A stretch of DNA of 64,000 nt from assembly GCF_014205295.1 (NCBI RefSeq), contig NZ_JACHNF010000001.1, positions 7,192,001 to 7,256,000 on the forward strand, read 5' to 3'. Under the pieces are notes generated by a model. It did not search any database and was not told where the DNA came from. It saw only the letters and a list, made by a program, of their open reading frames with translations. Below are positions 24,530 through 32,990 of the stretch, in pieces. The stretch comes from Kribbella solani. GTDB lineage: Bacteria; Actinomycetota; Actinomycetes; Propionibacteriales; Kribbellaceae. Position 1 is the stretch's first letter. Each line of letters begins with the position of its first letter. Position numbers and translations under genes: made by a program.

Positions 24530-24542
24530 TGACGTAACGTCA
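24530..24542. promoter_or_regulatory. Dyad TGACGT-A-ACGTCA, probable MerR operator
   Basis: A 13-base perfect dyad lies 18 bp before the amidohydrolase start and 26 bp before the MerR-family start. MerR proteins bind such dyads in over-long promoter spacers and activate by twisting the DNA. Confidence 0.65.
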
Positions 24543-24568
24543 TACTCCAACCCGTTTACGGAGGTGCA

Positions 24569-25366
24569 GTGGAGCGTACGGTCAGTGAGGTGGCCAAGCT
24601 GGCCGGTGTCTCGGTACGGACACTGCGTCACTACGACGCCATCGGACTGCTACCGCCGGGCCGCGTAGCGACGAACGGCTACCGGTACTATGGCCGGTCG
24701 GAGCTGCTCCGGCTGCAGCGGATTCTGCTACTCCGGGAGCTTGACGTACCGCTGCCCGCGATCTCCCGCATCCTGGACGAGCAGGAGGATGAGGTCACCG
24801 CACTGCGCGGACACCGCGAGCAGTTGTTGGCGGAGCGCAAACGGCTGGACACCATGCTCGGGTCGGTCGAACGGACGATCGCGGGTGTATCCGGTGACGA
24901 GACGGTGACCGATGCGGAGTTCTTCACCGGACTGACCGAGGCGCGGTCCCGGCTGCATACCGAACTGGCTGAGCGGTTCGGCGCGGAGGTTGTCGAAGGG
25001 TTCGAGCGAGCCGTACGGGAGACCGACGGCTGGACGCGGGAGGACTACGAGCAGCTGGGCGACGAGGGCCGTCGGCTGCTACTGCGGATGGCCGCGGCCC
25101 GGGACCGCGGCGTACGGCCGGATTCACCCGAAGGACTCGAGCTGATCGAGCTGCATTACCAGGGCGTACTCGAGCTGTGGCCCGCGACGCCGACGACGTA
25201 CTACGCGCTCGGTGATCTCCTGGTCGAGAACGCGGATCAGCGCGCCATCATCGAGACCGTGGACAAGGATCTGCCCGAGTGGCTCGCGGCGGGAGTGCGG
25301 GCGTACGCGGTGCGACGGCTCGGGTATGCCCAAAACGACAAGAAAACTGTCCGTGGGGGCGTCTAG
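24569..25366 (+). CDS. MerR-family regulator with TipAS-like effector domain
   Basis: 265 residues from a GTG after GGAGGTGC. Residues 1-70 are the MerR winged helix (SEVAKLAGVSVRTLRHYDAIGLLPPGR, then GYRYYG). A long dimer helix follows (EQLLAERKRLDTMLGSVERTI), and residues 140-250 resemble the TipAS antibiotic-binding domain (FERAVRETDGWTREDYEQLG and later ELWPATPTTYYALGDLL). TipA-type proteins bind peptide antibiotics or other drugs and activate export genes. The ABC exporter genes start 10 bp downstream, so they likely form its regulon. Confidence 0.9.
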   Translation: MERTVSEVAKLAGVSVRTLRHYDAIGLLPPGRVATNGYRYYGRSELLRLQRILLLRELDVPLPAISRILDEQEDEVTALRGHREQLLAERKRLDTMLGSVERTIAGVSGDETVTDAEFFTGLTEARSRLHTELAERFGAEVVEGFERAVRETDGWTREDYEQLGDEGRRLLLRMAAARDRGVRPDSPEGLELIELHYQGVLELWPATPTTYYALGDLLVENADQRAIIETVDKDLPEWLAAGVRAYAVRRLGYAQNDKKTVRGGV

Positions 25367-25376
25367 TCTCAGGCAG

Positions 25377-26324
25377 GTGAGTGAGCAGCGGGAATCCTTG
25401 GTTCATGTCCGCGGCCTGCGGAAGTCGTACGGCGACTTCGAGGCGGTCCGTGGGATCGACCTGGACGTGTGGCGGGGTGAGGCGTTCGGGTTCCTCGGCC
25501 CGAACGGCGCGGGCAAGTCGTCGACGATGCGGATGATCGGCGCGGTCTCCCCGACCAGCGGCGGGACGCTCCGGATTCTCGGCCTGGACCCGGCCACCGA
25601 CGGGCCGGCGATCCGCGGCCGGCTCGGCGTCTGCCCGCAGGAGGACACCCTCGACACCGAGCTCACCGTCCGGGAGAACCTGACCATCTACGGGCGGTAC
25701 TTCGGGCTCAGCCGGGCCGAGTGCCGCAACCGCGCGGACGAGTTGCTGGAGTTCGTCGCGCTCACCGAGAAGGCGAAGGTGAAGGTCGACGAGCTGTCCG
25801 GCGGGATGAAGCGGCGGTTGACGATCGCGCGGTCGCTGGTCAGCAAGCCCGACCTGCTGCTGCTCGACGAGCCGACCACGGGGCTGGACCCGCAGGCGAG
25901 GCACCTGTTGTGGGACAAGCTGTTCCGGCTCAAACAGGCCGGTGTCACGCTGATCATCACCACGCACTACATGGACGAGGCCGAGCAGTTGTGCGACCGG
26001 CTGGTGGTGATGGACGGCGGACTGATCGCGGCCGAGGGTTCGCCGGCCGAGCTGATCCGCGACTACTCGACCCGCGAGGTCACCGAGCTGCGCTTCGGGC
26101 CGGACGTGATGCTCGCCGACCACGACGCCCTGGCCGGCAAGGTGGAGGATCTCGCGCAACGGATCGAAGTCCTGCCGGACCGCCTCCTGCTCTACACCGA
26201 CGACGGAGAGCGTGCCGTCGCCGCCGTCCACGAGCGCGGCCTGCAACCGGCTGCGGTCCTGGTCCGTCGTTCCACCTTGGAGGACGTGTTCCTCCGCCTG
26301 ACCGGCCGGACGCTGGTGGACTGA
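25377..26324 (+). CDS. ABC transporter ATP-binding protein (DrrA-type drug exporter)
   Basis: 315 residues. Walker A GPNGAGKSS, Q-loop VCPQEDTLD, signature LSGGMKRRL, Walker B LLLLDEPTTGLD and the switch His in TTHYMDE are all present. The C-terminal 80 residues carry the extra domain of DrrA/ABC-2 drug exporters, ending LEDVFLRLTGRTL. It forms an operon with a MerR/TipA-like gene upstream and two ABC-2 permeases downstream. The GTG at 25377 is the only start that clears the upstream gene and keeps the first strand. Confidence 0.93.
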   Translation: MSEQRESLVHVRGLRKSYGDFEAVRGIDLDVWRGEAFGFLGPNGAGKSSTMRMIGAVSPTSGGTLRILGLDPATDGPAIRGRLGVCPQEDTLDTELTVRENLTIYGRYFGLSRAECRNRADELLEFVALTEKAKVKVDELSGGMKRRLTIARSLVSKPDLLLLDEPTTGLDPQARHLLWDKLFRLKQAGVTLIITTHYMDEAEQLCDRLVVMDGGLIAAEGSPAELIRDYSTREVTELRFGPDVMLADHDALAGKVEDLAQRIEVLPDRLLLYTDDGERAVAAVHERGLQPAAVLVRRSTLEDVFLRLTGRTLVD

Positions 26325-26325
26325 C

Positions 26326-27108
26326 ATGGCGATTGCTCTGGAGAACGGTCGCCGGATGTTCGACTACTGGCTGACCGTCTACAAGCGGACCTGGAAGGGC
26401 AGCCTGATCAGCAGCTTCCTGCTGCCGATGCTGTACCTGGCCGCGATGGGGATCGGGCTCGGCTCGTTCGTGGACAGCAACGGGACCGGCGCGCTGGGCG
26501 GCGTCAGCTACCTGCAGTTCATCGCGCCGGGGTTGCTCGCCTCGACCGCGTTGCAGATCGCGGTCGGCGAGGCGACGTACCCGGTGATGAGCGGCCTGAA
26601 GTGGCAGAAGTTCTACCACTCGATGATCGCGACCCCGCTGCGGCCGGCGGATGTGGTGTACGGGCAGCTGGCGTTCATCGCGTTCCGGGTGTTCAGCTCG
26701 TGCACGGTGTTCCTGGTGATCATCGCGTTGTTCGGTGGGCTCAAGTCACCGCTCGGCGTGCTCGGCCTGCCGATCGCGTTGCTGGTCGGTCTGGCGGTCG
26801 CCGCGCCGATCGCCGCGTACGCGACCACGCTGGAGAACGACTCCGGTTTCGCGATCGTGTTCCGGTTCGGCGTGGTGCCGGCGTTCCTGTTCTCCGGGGC
26901 GTTCTTCCCGGTGTCACAACTGCCGGACTGGATCGAGTGGCTGGCGTACGTGAGCCCGCTGTGGCACGCGGTCGACCTGGCCCGCCACCTGAGCCTCGGC
27001 ACGGTGAACCCGTGGCTGGCGCTCGTCAACATCGTCTACTTGCTGGCCTGGCTGGTGGCCGGCACCTGGCTGGCCGTTCGCGGCTTCACACGAAAGCTGA
27101 TCGGCTGA
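26326..27108 (+). CDS. ABC-2 type permease, first of two
   Basis: 260 residues with six hydrophobic segments, starting MLYLAAMGIGLGSF and including FLVIIALFGGL, VGLAVAAPIAAYATT, VPAFLFSGAFFPVSQLPDWI and NIVYLLAWLVAGTWLAV. The SGAFFPVSQLP segment before the last helix is the usual ABC-2 signature. It begins one base after the ATPase stop, and its own stop overlaps the next start (TGATG). Together with the second permease it probably makes a heterodimeric exporter. Confidence 0.92.
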   Translation: MAIALENGRRMFDYWLTVYKRTWKGSLISSFLLPMLYLAAMGIGLGSFVDSNGTGALGGVSYLQFIAPGLLASTALQIAVGEATYPVMSGLKWQKFYHSMIATPLRPADVVYGQLAFIAFRVFSSCTVFLVIIALFGGLKSPLGVLGLPIALLVGLAVAAPIAAYATTLENDSGFAIVFRFGVVPAFLFSGAFFPVSQLPDWIEWLAYVSPLWHAVDLARHLSLGTVNPWLALVNIVYLLAWLVAGTWLAVRGFTRKLIG

Positions 27109-27911
27109 TGGCGACCATTGCGGCCCGGGTGCTGCCTGTTCCGGTTCGGCTCGGCGGGGGCCGGCATATCGTCGAGCGGAACTTCCTGCTGTACCGGCGG
27201 TCCTGGGTGGTGTTCCTGTCCGGGTTCTTCGAGCCGGTGTTCTACCTGTTGTCGATCGGGATCGGCGTCGCGCATCTCGTCGGCGACTTCACCCTGTCCG
27301 ACGGGACCAGGATCGCGTACGCGGCGTTCGTCGCGCCGGCCATGCTGGCGAGTTCGGCCATGAACGGGGCGATCTTCGACTCGACGTACAACATCTTCTT
27401 CCGGATGAAGTACGCCAAGCTGTACGACTCGATGCTGGCGACGCCGCTGCGGCCGTGGGACGTGGCGACCGGTGAGGTGACCTGGGCGCTGCTGCGCGGA
27501 GCCATCTACTCGGCGATGTTCGTCGTGGTGATGCTCCTCATGGGCCTGGTGAAGTCGTGGTGGGCGCTGCTCGCGCTGCCCGCCTCGGTGCTGATCGGGT
27601 TCGCGTTCGCCGGCGCGGGGATGGCGCTGACCACGTTCATGCGCAGTTGGCAGGACTTCGAGTTCGTTCAACTGGCGATCATGCCGATGTTCCTGTTCTC
27701 GGCGACCTTCTACCCGGTCGAGACATACCCCGGGGTGATCCGTTGGCTGGTCGAGATCACCCCGTTGTACCAGGGTGTCGTGCTGGAGCGGGCCTTCACC
27801 ACCGGCAACGTCGGCTGGTTCCTGCTCGTACACGCCGGCTACCTGGCCGCGATGGGTGCCTTCGGCATGTACGTCGCGTCGCGCCGCCTGGGCAAGCTCT
27901 TGCTGAAGTGA
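27108..27911 (+). CDS. ABC-2 type permease, second of two
   Basis: 267 residues. A basic cytoplasmic start with ERNFLLYRRSWVVFLSGFFEPVFYLLSIGIG is followed by five more membrane segments, with MPMFLFSATFYPVETYP as the family signature. It is a paralogue of the gene before it (both have YDSMLATPLRP or YHSMIATPLRP in the same place). It ends one base before the peroxidase stop on the other strand. Confidence 0.92.
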   Translation: MATIAARVLPVPVRLGGGRHIVERNFLLYRRSWVVFLSGFFEPVFYLLSIGIGVAHLVGDFTLSDGTRIAYAAFVAPAMLASSAMNGAIFDSTYNIFFRMKYAKLYDSMLATPLRPWDVATGEVTWALLRGAIYSAMFVVVMLLMGLVKSWWALLALPASVLIGFAFAGAGMALTTFMRSWQDFEFVQLAIMPMFLFSATFYPVETYPGVIRWLVEITPLYQGVVLERAFTTGNVGWFLLVHAGYLAAMGAFGMYVASRRLGKLLLK

Positions 27912-27912
27912 C

Positions 27913-29220
27913 TCACCGGTCGAGTACTCCGGCCAATGCGAACAAGTCAGCGAGGGTGAAGTGGTTCGGCGTCGCGCTCGGGAGAGTGGGGCGCCAGTCC
28001 GCGGGCGCAGCATGGCTGGGGTCGGCCAGCGGGCCAAGCATGGTTTCCGCGAGCAAGCGGCTGCCCAGTGGACCAAGTGTGGCTCCGGCTGTCACCACCT
28101 CGGCTTCGGCGAGTAGGTAGTACCAGAGCGGCGTGGAGCGATCCAGACCGTACGGCTGCAGCTCAGCGAGGTCAGCGGCTGCCAGGACTGGTATGCCCAG
28201 AGCTGTGGCAATGGCCTGACCGGATGGGATCTGCCAAGTGAGGTGCCGAAGCAGATCGCGCTGTGGCAGTGAAACCGGTAGGTCACCTGCTGGATTGGCG
28301 TGGCGTGGCAGCCGGAACAGCGGAGTACACACCGAACGCCGTATCGGCCGCGCATTGGTTGCGAGCAGCTCGCGCCAGTCGACGTACCGGTCTGGGCCAG
28401 GGCAGCCACCGCGCAGGTCGGGATTGTCCGGGCTGAACAGATAGGCGGTCAGCTTGTTGTTCACCTGGTACGCCGGCCGCAGCTGCGCATGCCCGAACCG
28501 CAGTGCGATCTGCAGCTCAACAGGCAGCCCGGTACCAGGCAGCCCGGTACCAGGCAGCCCAGTACCAGGCGGTGCGAGCCCAGTGGCGCGCTCGCACGTG
28601 CCCGGCTCGACCAGACCGGCCAGGTACTCGTGGCGGATGATCCACTGGTAGTGCCAAACGACCTCACGACGGTACGCGGCGAAGCTGGTCACTCCGGAGG
28701 CCCGTAGCCGTTCGACCACGTGGTTGTGGAAGCGCAGGAACGCGGCATGCAGCGCACTGAGCATCAGCGTGTCGTCGTTGCGCAGGTCGAATGTCATGGT
28801 GGTGCCGTCCGGTGCGCGCGGTACGTCCTCGTACTGGCCGTTGGACCCGACTATGAGCAGTGCCGGGTCCTTCGGGTCGAAGTGAAGTGCTGGCGGTCCG
28901 GCGGCGTACACGGAGTCGAGGTCCAGCCAGGGCGTGCGGTGGTTGGTGGTCAAGAACGGATCGGCCGGACGGGCCAACCGCGTTCGCGGATCGAGCGACA
29001 GGTCATGACTGACGAACTGCCCGAAGAACGCACTCACCGTGTCCTGTGCTCCACCACCCGGTTCAGCCGCGAGTAGGCCGGGGTCCATGGTGAGGTCGTC
29101 GCGCGCGTCGAGCGGACCGTTCGCACGACCTAGCTCGAGCAGCGCCGCGACGACCTCCGGGGCGTGTTCGGCGAACGGCGGCAGTGCGAACGCGCGGCTG
29201 TAACTAGTTGCAGTACCCAT
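27913..29220 (-). CDS. Animal-type heme peroxidase family protein
   Basis: 435 residues. The animal heme-peroxidase family is recognised by FFGQFVSHDLSLDPRTR, with the probable distal His at 72, LHAAFLRFHNHVVERL, VVWHYQWIIRHEYLAGLV, and RFGHAQLRPAYQ with the probable proximal His. No signal peptide is visible. Such enzymes oxidise halides, phenols or fatty acids using peroxide. Its ATG (29220) lies inside the 3' end of the fulvocin-like gene, overlapping by 17 bp, so the two are co-translated. A role in processing or acting with that peptide is plausible but not shown. GTGLP is repeated three times near residue 220. Bacterial peroxidases of this group are poorly studied. Confidence 0.85.
   Translation of the reverse strand: MGTATSYSRAFALPPFAEHAPEVVAALLELGRANGPLDARDDLTMDPGLLAAEPGGGAQDTVSAFFGQFVSHDLSLDPRTRLARPADPFLTTNHRTPWLDLDSVYAAGPPALHFDPKDPALLIVGSNGQYEDVPRAPDGTTMTFDLRNDDTLMLSALHAAFLRFHNHVVERLRASGVTSFAAYRREVVWHYQWIIRHEYLAGLVEPGTCERATGLAPPGTGLPGTGLPGTGLPVELQIALRFGHAQLRPAYQVNNKLTAYLFSPDNPDLRGGCPGPDRYVDWRELLATNARPIRRSVCTPLFRLPRHANPAGDLPVSLPQRDLLRHLTWQIPSGQAIATALGIPVLAAADLAELQPYGLDRSTPLWYYLLAEAEVVTAGATLGPLGSRLLAETMLGPLADPSHAAPADWRPTLPSATPNHFTLADLFALAGVLDR
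28523..28567. repeat. Three 15-bp tandem repeats in the peroxidase gene
   Basis: The unit GGCAGCCCGGTACCA occurs at 28523, 28538 and 28553 (one change in the last). It codes repeated GTGLP in a loop of the peroxidase and is in frame. Confidence 0.9.
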
Positions 29221-29830
29221 CGCAGTGGAAGCTCCACCCGCCACCACAGCCGTACGAGGTCCGGGTGCAGTTGTACTTCCGGAACGCGCAGAAGTCGCCA
29301 CACCAGTCGTCCCAGGTCGAACACGCACAACTGTCAGCCGGTGCCATCCCGGCGTTCTCAACCGGTCCGAGTGTGCCGAACAGCGCCTGCGCGTCCTCAC
29401 GCCGGTACGCCGACCGCACCAACTCGTCGAACCGTTCCCGCGTTCCGAACTCCGCCCCGGAGTGCTCGAACCCACGCCGTACGAACGCCTCGAACTCATC
29501 CAGTACAGCGGCCTGCTTGCCGACCAGTGCCGGTCCAGTGGCGCGGTGCCGACGTAGCTGCTCCAGCCAGAGCTCCTGCCGCACCGGCAACGACAGCTGG
29601 GTGAACACGGCCCTCCGGTACGCCATCGGCAGCCGCGTGATCTCGTCGTACGTCTGCGGCAGTCTGCCCTGGCGTGCATCCACCCAGGCCTGTACGTCGC
29701 TGGTCGTACCGGTGGCGAATGCGGGCAGCTTGCCGGTAAGCACGATCCCTGCTGCCACACCGGCGCCCAGGCCAAGGCGGAGGAACTGCTTGCGGTCCAG
29801 CTGAGCGCGGGGCTTCGATGCCTCCGGCAC
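29204..29830 (-). CDS. Bacteriocin fulvocin C-related precursor
   Basis: 208 residues from a GTG with GGAGG upstream. The N-terminus has basic residues then a hydrophobic run (RKQFLRLGLGAGVAAGIVLTG) ending LPAFA, a secretion signal with a Tat-like RK start. The middle, about residues 40-150, is helical. The last 41 residues hold eight cysteines: CACSTWDDWC, CAFRKYNC, GCGGGW, then two more before the final Asn. From memory, fulvocin C of Myxococcus fulvus has the same start (CSCST), GCG-GW core and eight cysteines with similar spacing. The longer precursor fits the fulvocin C-related family. The peroxidase gene starts within its end. Three metalloprotein genes are divergent. Confidence 0.82.
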   Translation of the reverse strand: MPEASKPRAQLDRKQFLRLGLGAGVAAGIVLTGKLPAFATGTTSDVQAWVDARQGRLPQTYDEITRLPMAYRRAVFTQLSLPVRQELWLEQLRRHRATGPALVGKQAAVLDEFEAFVRRGFEHSGAEFGTRERFDELVRSAYRREDAQALFGTLGPVENAGMAPADSCACSTWDDWCGDFCAFRKYNCTRTSYGCGGGWSFHCDGYCN

Positions 29831-29978
29831 AGACCTCCAGAAGCGTTTGGCGTCGCGACCACGCTGCCCGACGCCGCGTACGCCTCACAACCGTTTCGAG
29901 CCTCACCGAATGCCTCGCCGAATGCCTCGCCGAGCAACGCGGCGGAACCCCGGACGCGGCGGCGGCGTCTGCTGGAAC

Positions 29979-31058
29979 ATGACGTTCGAGGCAGACCTGC
30001 GCGGGCCGAAAGTCCCATTGCCAGGTGGACCAACGCGATGGATCGGGGACTCGTTCCGGCTGCTGACGGAGTACTTCGGCACCGAGGCGTTGCGCCGGCC
30101 TGCCGTCGTACCGGAGGAATTCGTACCGGCCGGGTACGACGGGTCGGACGCGGCCGCGCGGGAGCTGTGTGTACGGGTGTGCGAGCGGATGGGCGTCCAG
30201 CCTGAGCAGGTGCACTTCAGCTTCCGGCTGGAGAAGGTGACCGAGGCGGCCGAACTGCTCGGGTCGGTGATGCTCGACGACTACCTCGACCCGGATCATC
30301 CGCTGTCGAAGGACGCGGCACCCGGCGACCGGGCCGCGGTTCGTACGCACTCCAACCGGCTTGGTATTGCTTCGTTCGAGCAGGTCGACCGGATCATCCA
30401 GGCTGAGCTGACGAGTGGCCAGGGCGATGACGGCGAGCAGTTGTTGCCGTTTCTGGTCCGGCGGCTGGGTGCGGCCGAGTTCGGCGCCGAGCTCGTCCAT
30501 TGCCTGCTGGCCGCGGCTGCCTCCGACCAGGGCGCCGGCCGCACCACGTACGCGCCGCCTGTCGTACGCCCCGGGCCGGCACTCGGACGCTGGGTGGATC
30601 TGGCCGCCGACTGCCCCGGCGTCGACCCGATCCCCGGTCACTGCGCCGTCCTGCTCCGATCCGACATCCTCGCCGACCCGCTGAAACTGCTGGCGGCCGT
30701 CTCCCACGAGCTCAGCCACGAGCTCCTGTCCCGCCCGGCGCCGCCCTGGGCCACCGGCCCACTCGAAGAGCCGTTGACCGATCTGTGCGCGCTGTTCCAC
30801 GGGTTCGGCATCGTCCTGGTCAACGCCGCGGTGGACGAGACGACACTGGACGGCGAATGGGTACACACCTCCGGGTACCTCGGCGAGAACGCGGTCGCGG
30901 AAGCACTCGCCCTGTACCGCTTCGAACAACACCGCCTGCGCCACGACGGCCGGCTCGTCCCGGACTGGCACCAGGCCCTCGACCCCGTACCGCGCGCCCG
31001 TTTCGTGTCCCGCCTCGACGAGCTGATCGGTGGACCGCCGACAGTGCTCGGTTGGTGA
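29979..31058 (+). CDS. HExxH metalloprotein, paralogue 1 of 3
   Basis: 359 residues from the ATG at 29979; family not recognised. N-terminal block LPGGPTRWIGDSFRLLTEYFG, then RRPAVVPEEFVPAGYDGSDAAARELCVRVCERMGV. The C-terminal half has HELSHELL, an HExxH metal motif, followed about 25 residues on by EEPLTDLCALFHGFGIVLVN. The E-x-x-x-D could give the third ligand as in gluzincins. GYLGENAVAEALALYRFE follows. No signal peptide, so the enzyme would be cytoplasmic. It is divergent from the bacteriocin-like gene, so it could act on that peptide or protect the cell. Longer starts exist at 29847, in a repetitive stretch (two GAATGCCTCGCC copies). Confidence 0.75.
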   Translation: MTFEADLRGPKVPLPGGPTRWIGDSFRLLTEYFGTEALRRPAVVPEEFVPAGYDGSDAAARELCVRVCERMGVQPEQVHFSFRLEKVTEAAELLGSVMLDDYLDPDHPLSKDAAPGDRAAVRTHSNRLGIASFEQVDRIIQAELTSGQGDDGEQLLPFLVRRLGAAEFGAELVHCLLAAAASDQGAGRTTYAPPVVRPGPALGRWVDLAADCPGVDPIPGHCAVLLRSDILADPLKLLAAVSHELSHELLSRPAPPWATGPLEEPLTDLCALFHGFGIVLVNAAVDETTLDGEWVHTSGYLGENAVAEALALYRFEQHRLRHDGRLVPDWHQALDPVPRARFVSRLDELIGGPPTVLGW

Positions 31059-31116
31059 TCCCGGCCGCGACAAAGATCCAGTGGAACGGCTGATCATCCG
31101 GCCGCGTCCTTTCGAT

Positions 31117-32160
31117 ATGAATCTGATCGGTGCTTGGCGGCGCCGGCTCCGCGAGCGCGAGCTGTTGTACGGTCCGAAGGTCCTGCTCCCGGGTGGACCG
31201 GAGCAGTGGATCGAGGACACGCTGGACTGGCTGATCGGCCAGTTCGGGACCGAGCCGCTGCGTCGCCCGCCGGTACTGCCGACCGCCTTCGTGCCCAAGG
31301 AATACGACGGTTCGGAGCGGGCGGCCTGGGAGTTGTGCGTCCGGGTGTGCGCCTGGATGGAGGTGCCCGACGACCGAATCCGGTTCAGCTTCCGGATGGA
31401 GGAGGTCCGCGCGGCCGCCCGCAGCGCGGCCGTGCACCGCTTCACCGCCGAGCAGCCGCGCGAGCTGGTCGCGCTGTCGGGGCTGCAGGCAACGATGACG
31501 CCGGCCGAGGTCGCGGCCCTCGTGGCCGAGGGCTTCGACGCCGAGATCGCGGTACTGACCGAACGTGAGCTGGACGCCGAGCTGCGGCGGACCACGGCGA
31601 TCGCCCAGGAGACCGATCCGAACCGGCGCGCCGACCTGTACGCACGCGCCGAAGCAGTGTGGTCCGCGCCCGCGGGCTCGGGGTCGCGGGCGTGCTGGAT
31701 CGACCTGCGTACCGGCGGCCGCGAGGGCACCGCGGTGATGCTGTCGGCAACCACTCTCGCCGAGCCCGCCGCGGTGGTGGCGGCAGTCGCGCACGAGCTG
31801 GGCCACGAGGTGCTCTGGGGATACCACCTGATCGACCGGCAGCGGCCGGACGCGGAGGCGGTCAGCGACCTGTTCGCGGTCTTCCACGGCTTCGGCGTTT
31901 TCCTTGCCAACCAGGCGGTCGAGCGCGTGCCGGGGAAGCGCTCGATGCTGCAGAGCCTTGGCTACCTGGGGGAGCGCGGCGCGTCCGACGCACTGGCCGC
32001 GTACTGCTTCCGCCGGCATGGACTGTGGGCGGAGTCGCTGCTGCCGGTGCTCCCGACCGAGCTCGACCGGGCGGTACGGATCCGTACCTTCGCGCGGCTC
32101 GCGACGCTGGTGAAGAACGCCGAGATCTCGTCCATCCAGGAGGGCGCGCCGCTGAGGTGA
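31117..32160 (+). CDS. HExxH metalloprotein, paralogue 2 of 3
   Basis: 347 residues from an ATG at 31117; 31081 (GTG) or 31030 are possible alternatives, since no ribosome site is strong. It matches paralogue 1 in LPGGPEQWIEDTLDWLIGQFG, RRPPVLPTAFVPKEYDGSERAAWELCVRVC and the metal site AHELGHEVLWG, then AEAVSDLFAVFHGFGVFLAN and GYLGERGASDALAAYCF. The middle section (residues about 105-200) differs and is Ala/Glu-rich and helical. The gene lies 58 bp after paralogue 1. Confidence 0.75.
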   Translation: MNLIGAWRRRLRERELLYGPKVLLPGGPEQWIEDTLDWLIGQFGTEPLRRPPVLPTAFVPKEYDGSERAAWELCVRVCAWMEVPDDRIRFSFRMEEVRAAARSAAVHRFTAEQPRELVALSGLQATMTPAEVAALVAEGFDAEIAVLTERELDAELRRTTAIAQETDPNRRADLYARAEAVWSAPAGSGSRACWIDLRTGGREGTAVMLSATTLAEPAAVVAAVAHELGHEVLWGYHLIDRQRPDAEAVSDLFAVFHGFGVFLANQAVERVPGKRSMLQSLGYLGERGASDALAAYCFRRHGLWAESLLPVLPTELDRAVRIRTFARLATLVKNAEISSIQEGAPLR

Positions 32161-32195
32161 ACCCGACGACGGCCGGACCTGGCAGGATCTGGCGA

Positions 32196-32930
32196 GTGAG
32201 GATCGCGATGGTGCGGAACAACCAGCAGATTCGGTCCTTGAAGGCGCCACGCGAACGGCTTCCCGGCGGCAGCCGCCGGTGGATTCGCGCGTCGATGGAC
32301 TGGCTGGTGGCGGAGTTCGGCCGGGACGTACCGCATCGCCCGATTGCCGTGCCCGCGGACCTGATCCCGGTCGCGTACGACGGTAGCCACGCGGCCGCGA
32401 CCGAGCTGTGCGGACGGGTCGACGGGCGAATGGACCTCCGGCCAGGTCAGTGCGGCCTCAGCTTCGAGCTCGATTGCGTACGCCGGCCGGGCGGCGGGAC
32501 CGTCAAGGAACAGTCCGGCCGCTGGATGCGCGGAACCGAACAGAACCTGATCCAGCTCGCGCCGGCACTGCCCGCCGACCCGGTCGCGCTGATCGCGATC
32601 TACGCGCACGAGGTGGGTCACGAGCTGTTGCTGGGCAGCGGACGGATCACGCCGGCCGCCCGCCCGGATCACGAGTCGCTGACCGACCTGCTCACCGTCT
32701 TCTACGGCCTCGGCATCTTCACCGCGAACGCCGCGTACGAACGCCGCCCGCGCCCGAACGGTCGCGGCAAACAACCACTCGCCCGCGGGTACCTGCGGGA
32801 AGCCGCGCTGTCCGAGGCGCTCGCGTACTACGCGATGCTCCGCGGCGAACGGCATCCGGAGTGGGAGCGGCACCTGGACGCGCCCGTACGCCGCGGCATG
32901 CGCAACCAGCTGGCGGTGCTGCACCGGTAA
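32196..32930 (+). CDS. HExxH metalloprotein, paralogue 3 of 3 (short form)
   Basis: 244 residues from GTG 32196 (GGCAGGA eight bases upstream); ATG 32208 is an alternative. It keeps the N-terminal LPGGSRRWIRASMDWLVAEFG and VAYDGSHAAATELC, lacks the variable middle of the other two, and goes straight to AHEVGHELLLG and HESLTDLLTVFYGLGIFTAN. This is therefore the minimal form of the family: N-block, metal site, end block. It follows paralogue 2 after 35 bp and probably shares its transcript. Confidence 0.75.
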   Translation: MRIAMVRNNQQIRSLKAPRERLPGGSRRWIRASMDWLVAEFGRDVPHRPIAVPADLIPVAYDGSHAAATELCGRVDGRMDLRPGQCGLSFELDCVRRPGGGTVKEQSGRWMRGTEQNLIQLAPALPADPVALIAIYAHEVGHELLLGSGRITPAARPDHESLTDLLTVFYGLGIFTANAAYERRPRPNGRGKQPLARGYLREAALSEALAYYAMLRGERHPEWERHLDAPVRRGMRNQLAVLHR

Positions 32931-32990
32931 GACTCGCTACACCGTCAAGAGTCGCTACACCGTCAAGAGTCGCTACACCGTTAGGAGTCG
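32931..32990. repeat. Three 18-bp repeats duplicating the last codons and stop of the phosphotransferase gene
   Basis: Read on the minus strand, the unit CGACTCTTGACGGTGTAG is present three times: the gene's own end (RLLTV then TAG) and two further copies immediately downstream. Each copy is 18 bases and in frame, so three successive stops of the same context follow one another. The last copy runs into the 3' end of paralogue 3. Confidence 0.85.

Noticed and set aside
29204-29830. Lantibiotic (lanthipeptide) precursor
   Set aside because: There are no LanB, LanC or LanM genes, and the cysteine spacing and GCGxGW core fit the fulvocin C type instead.
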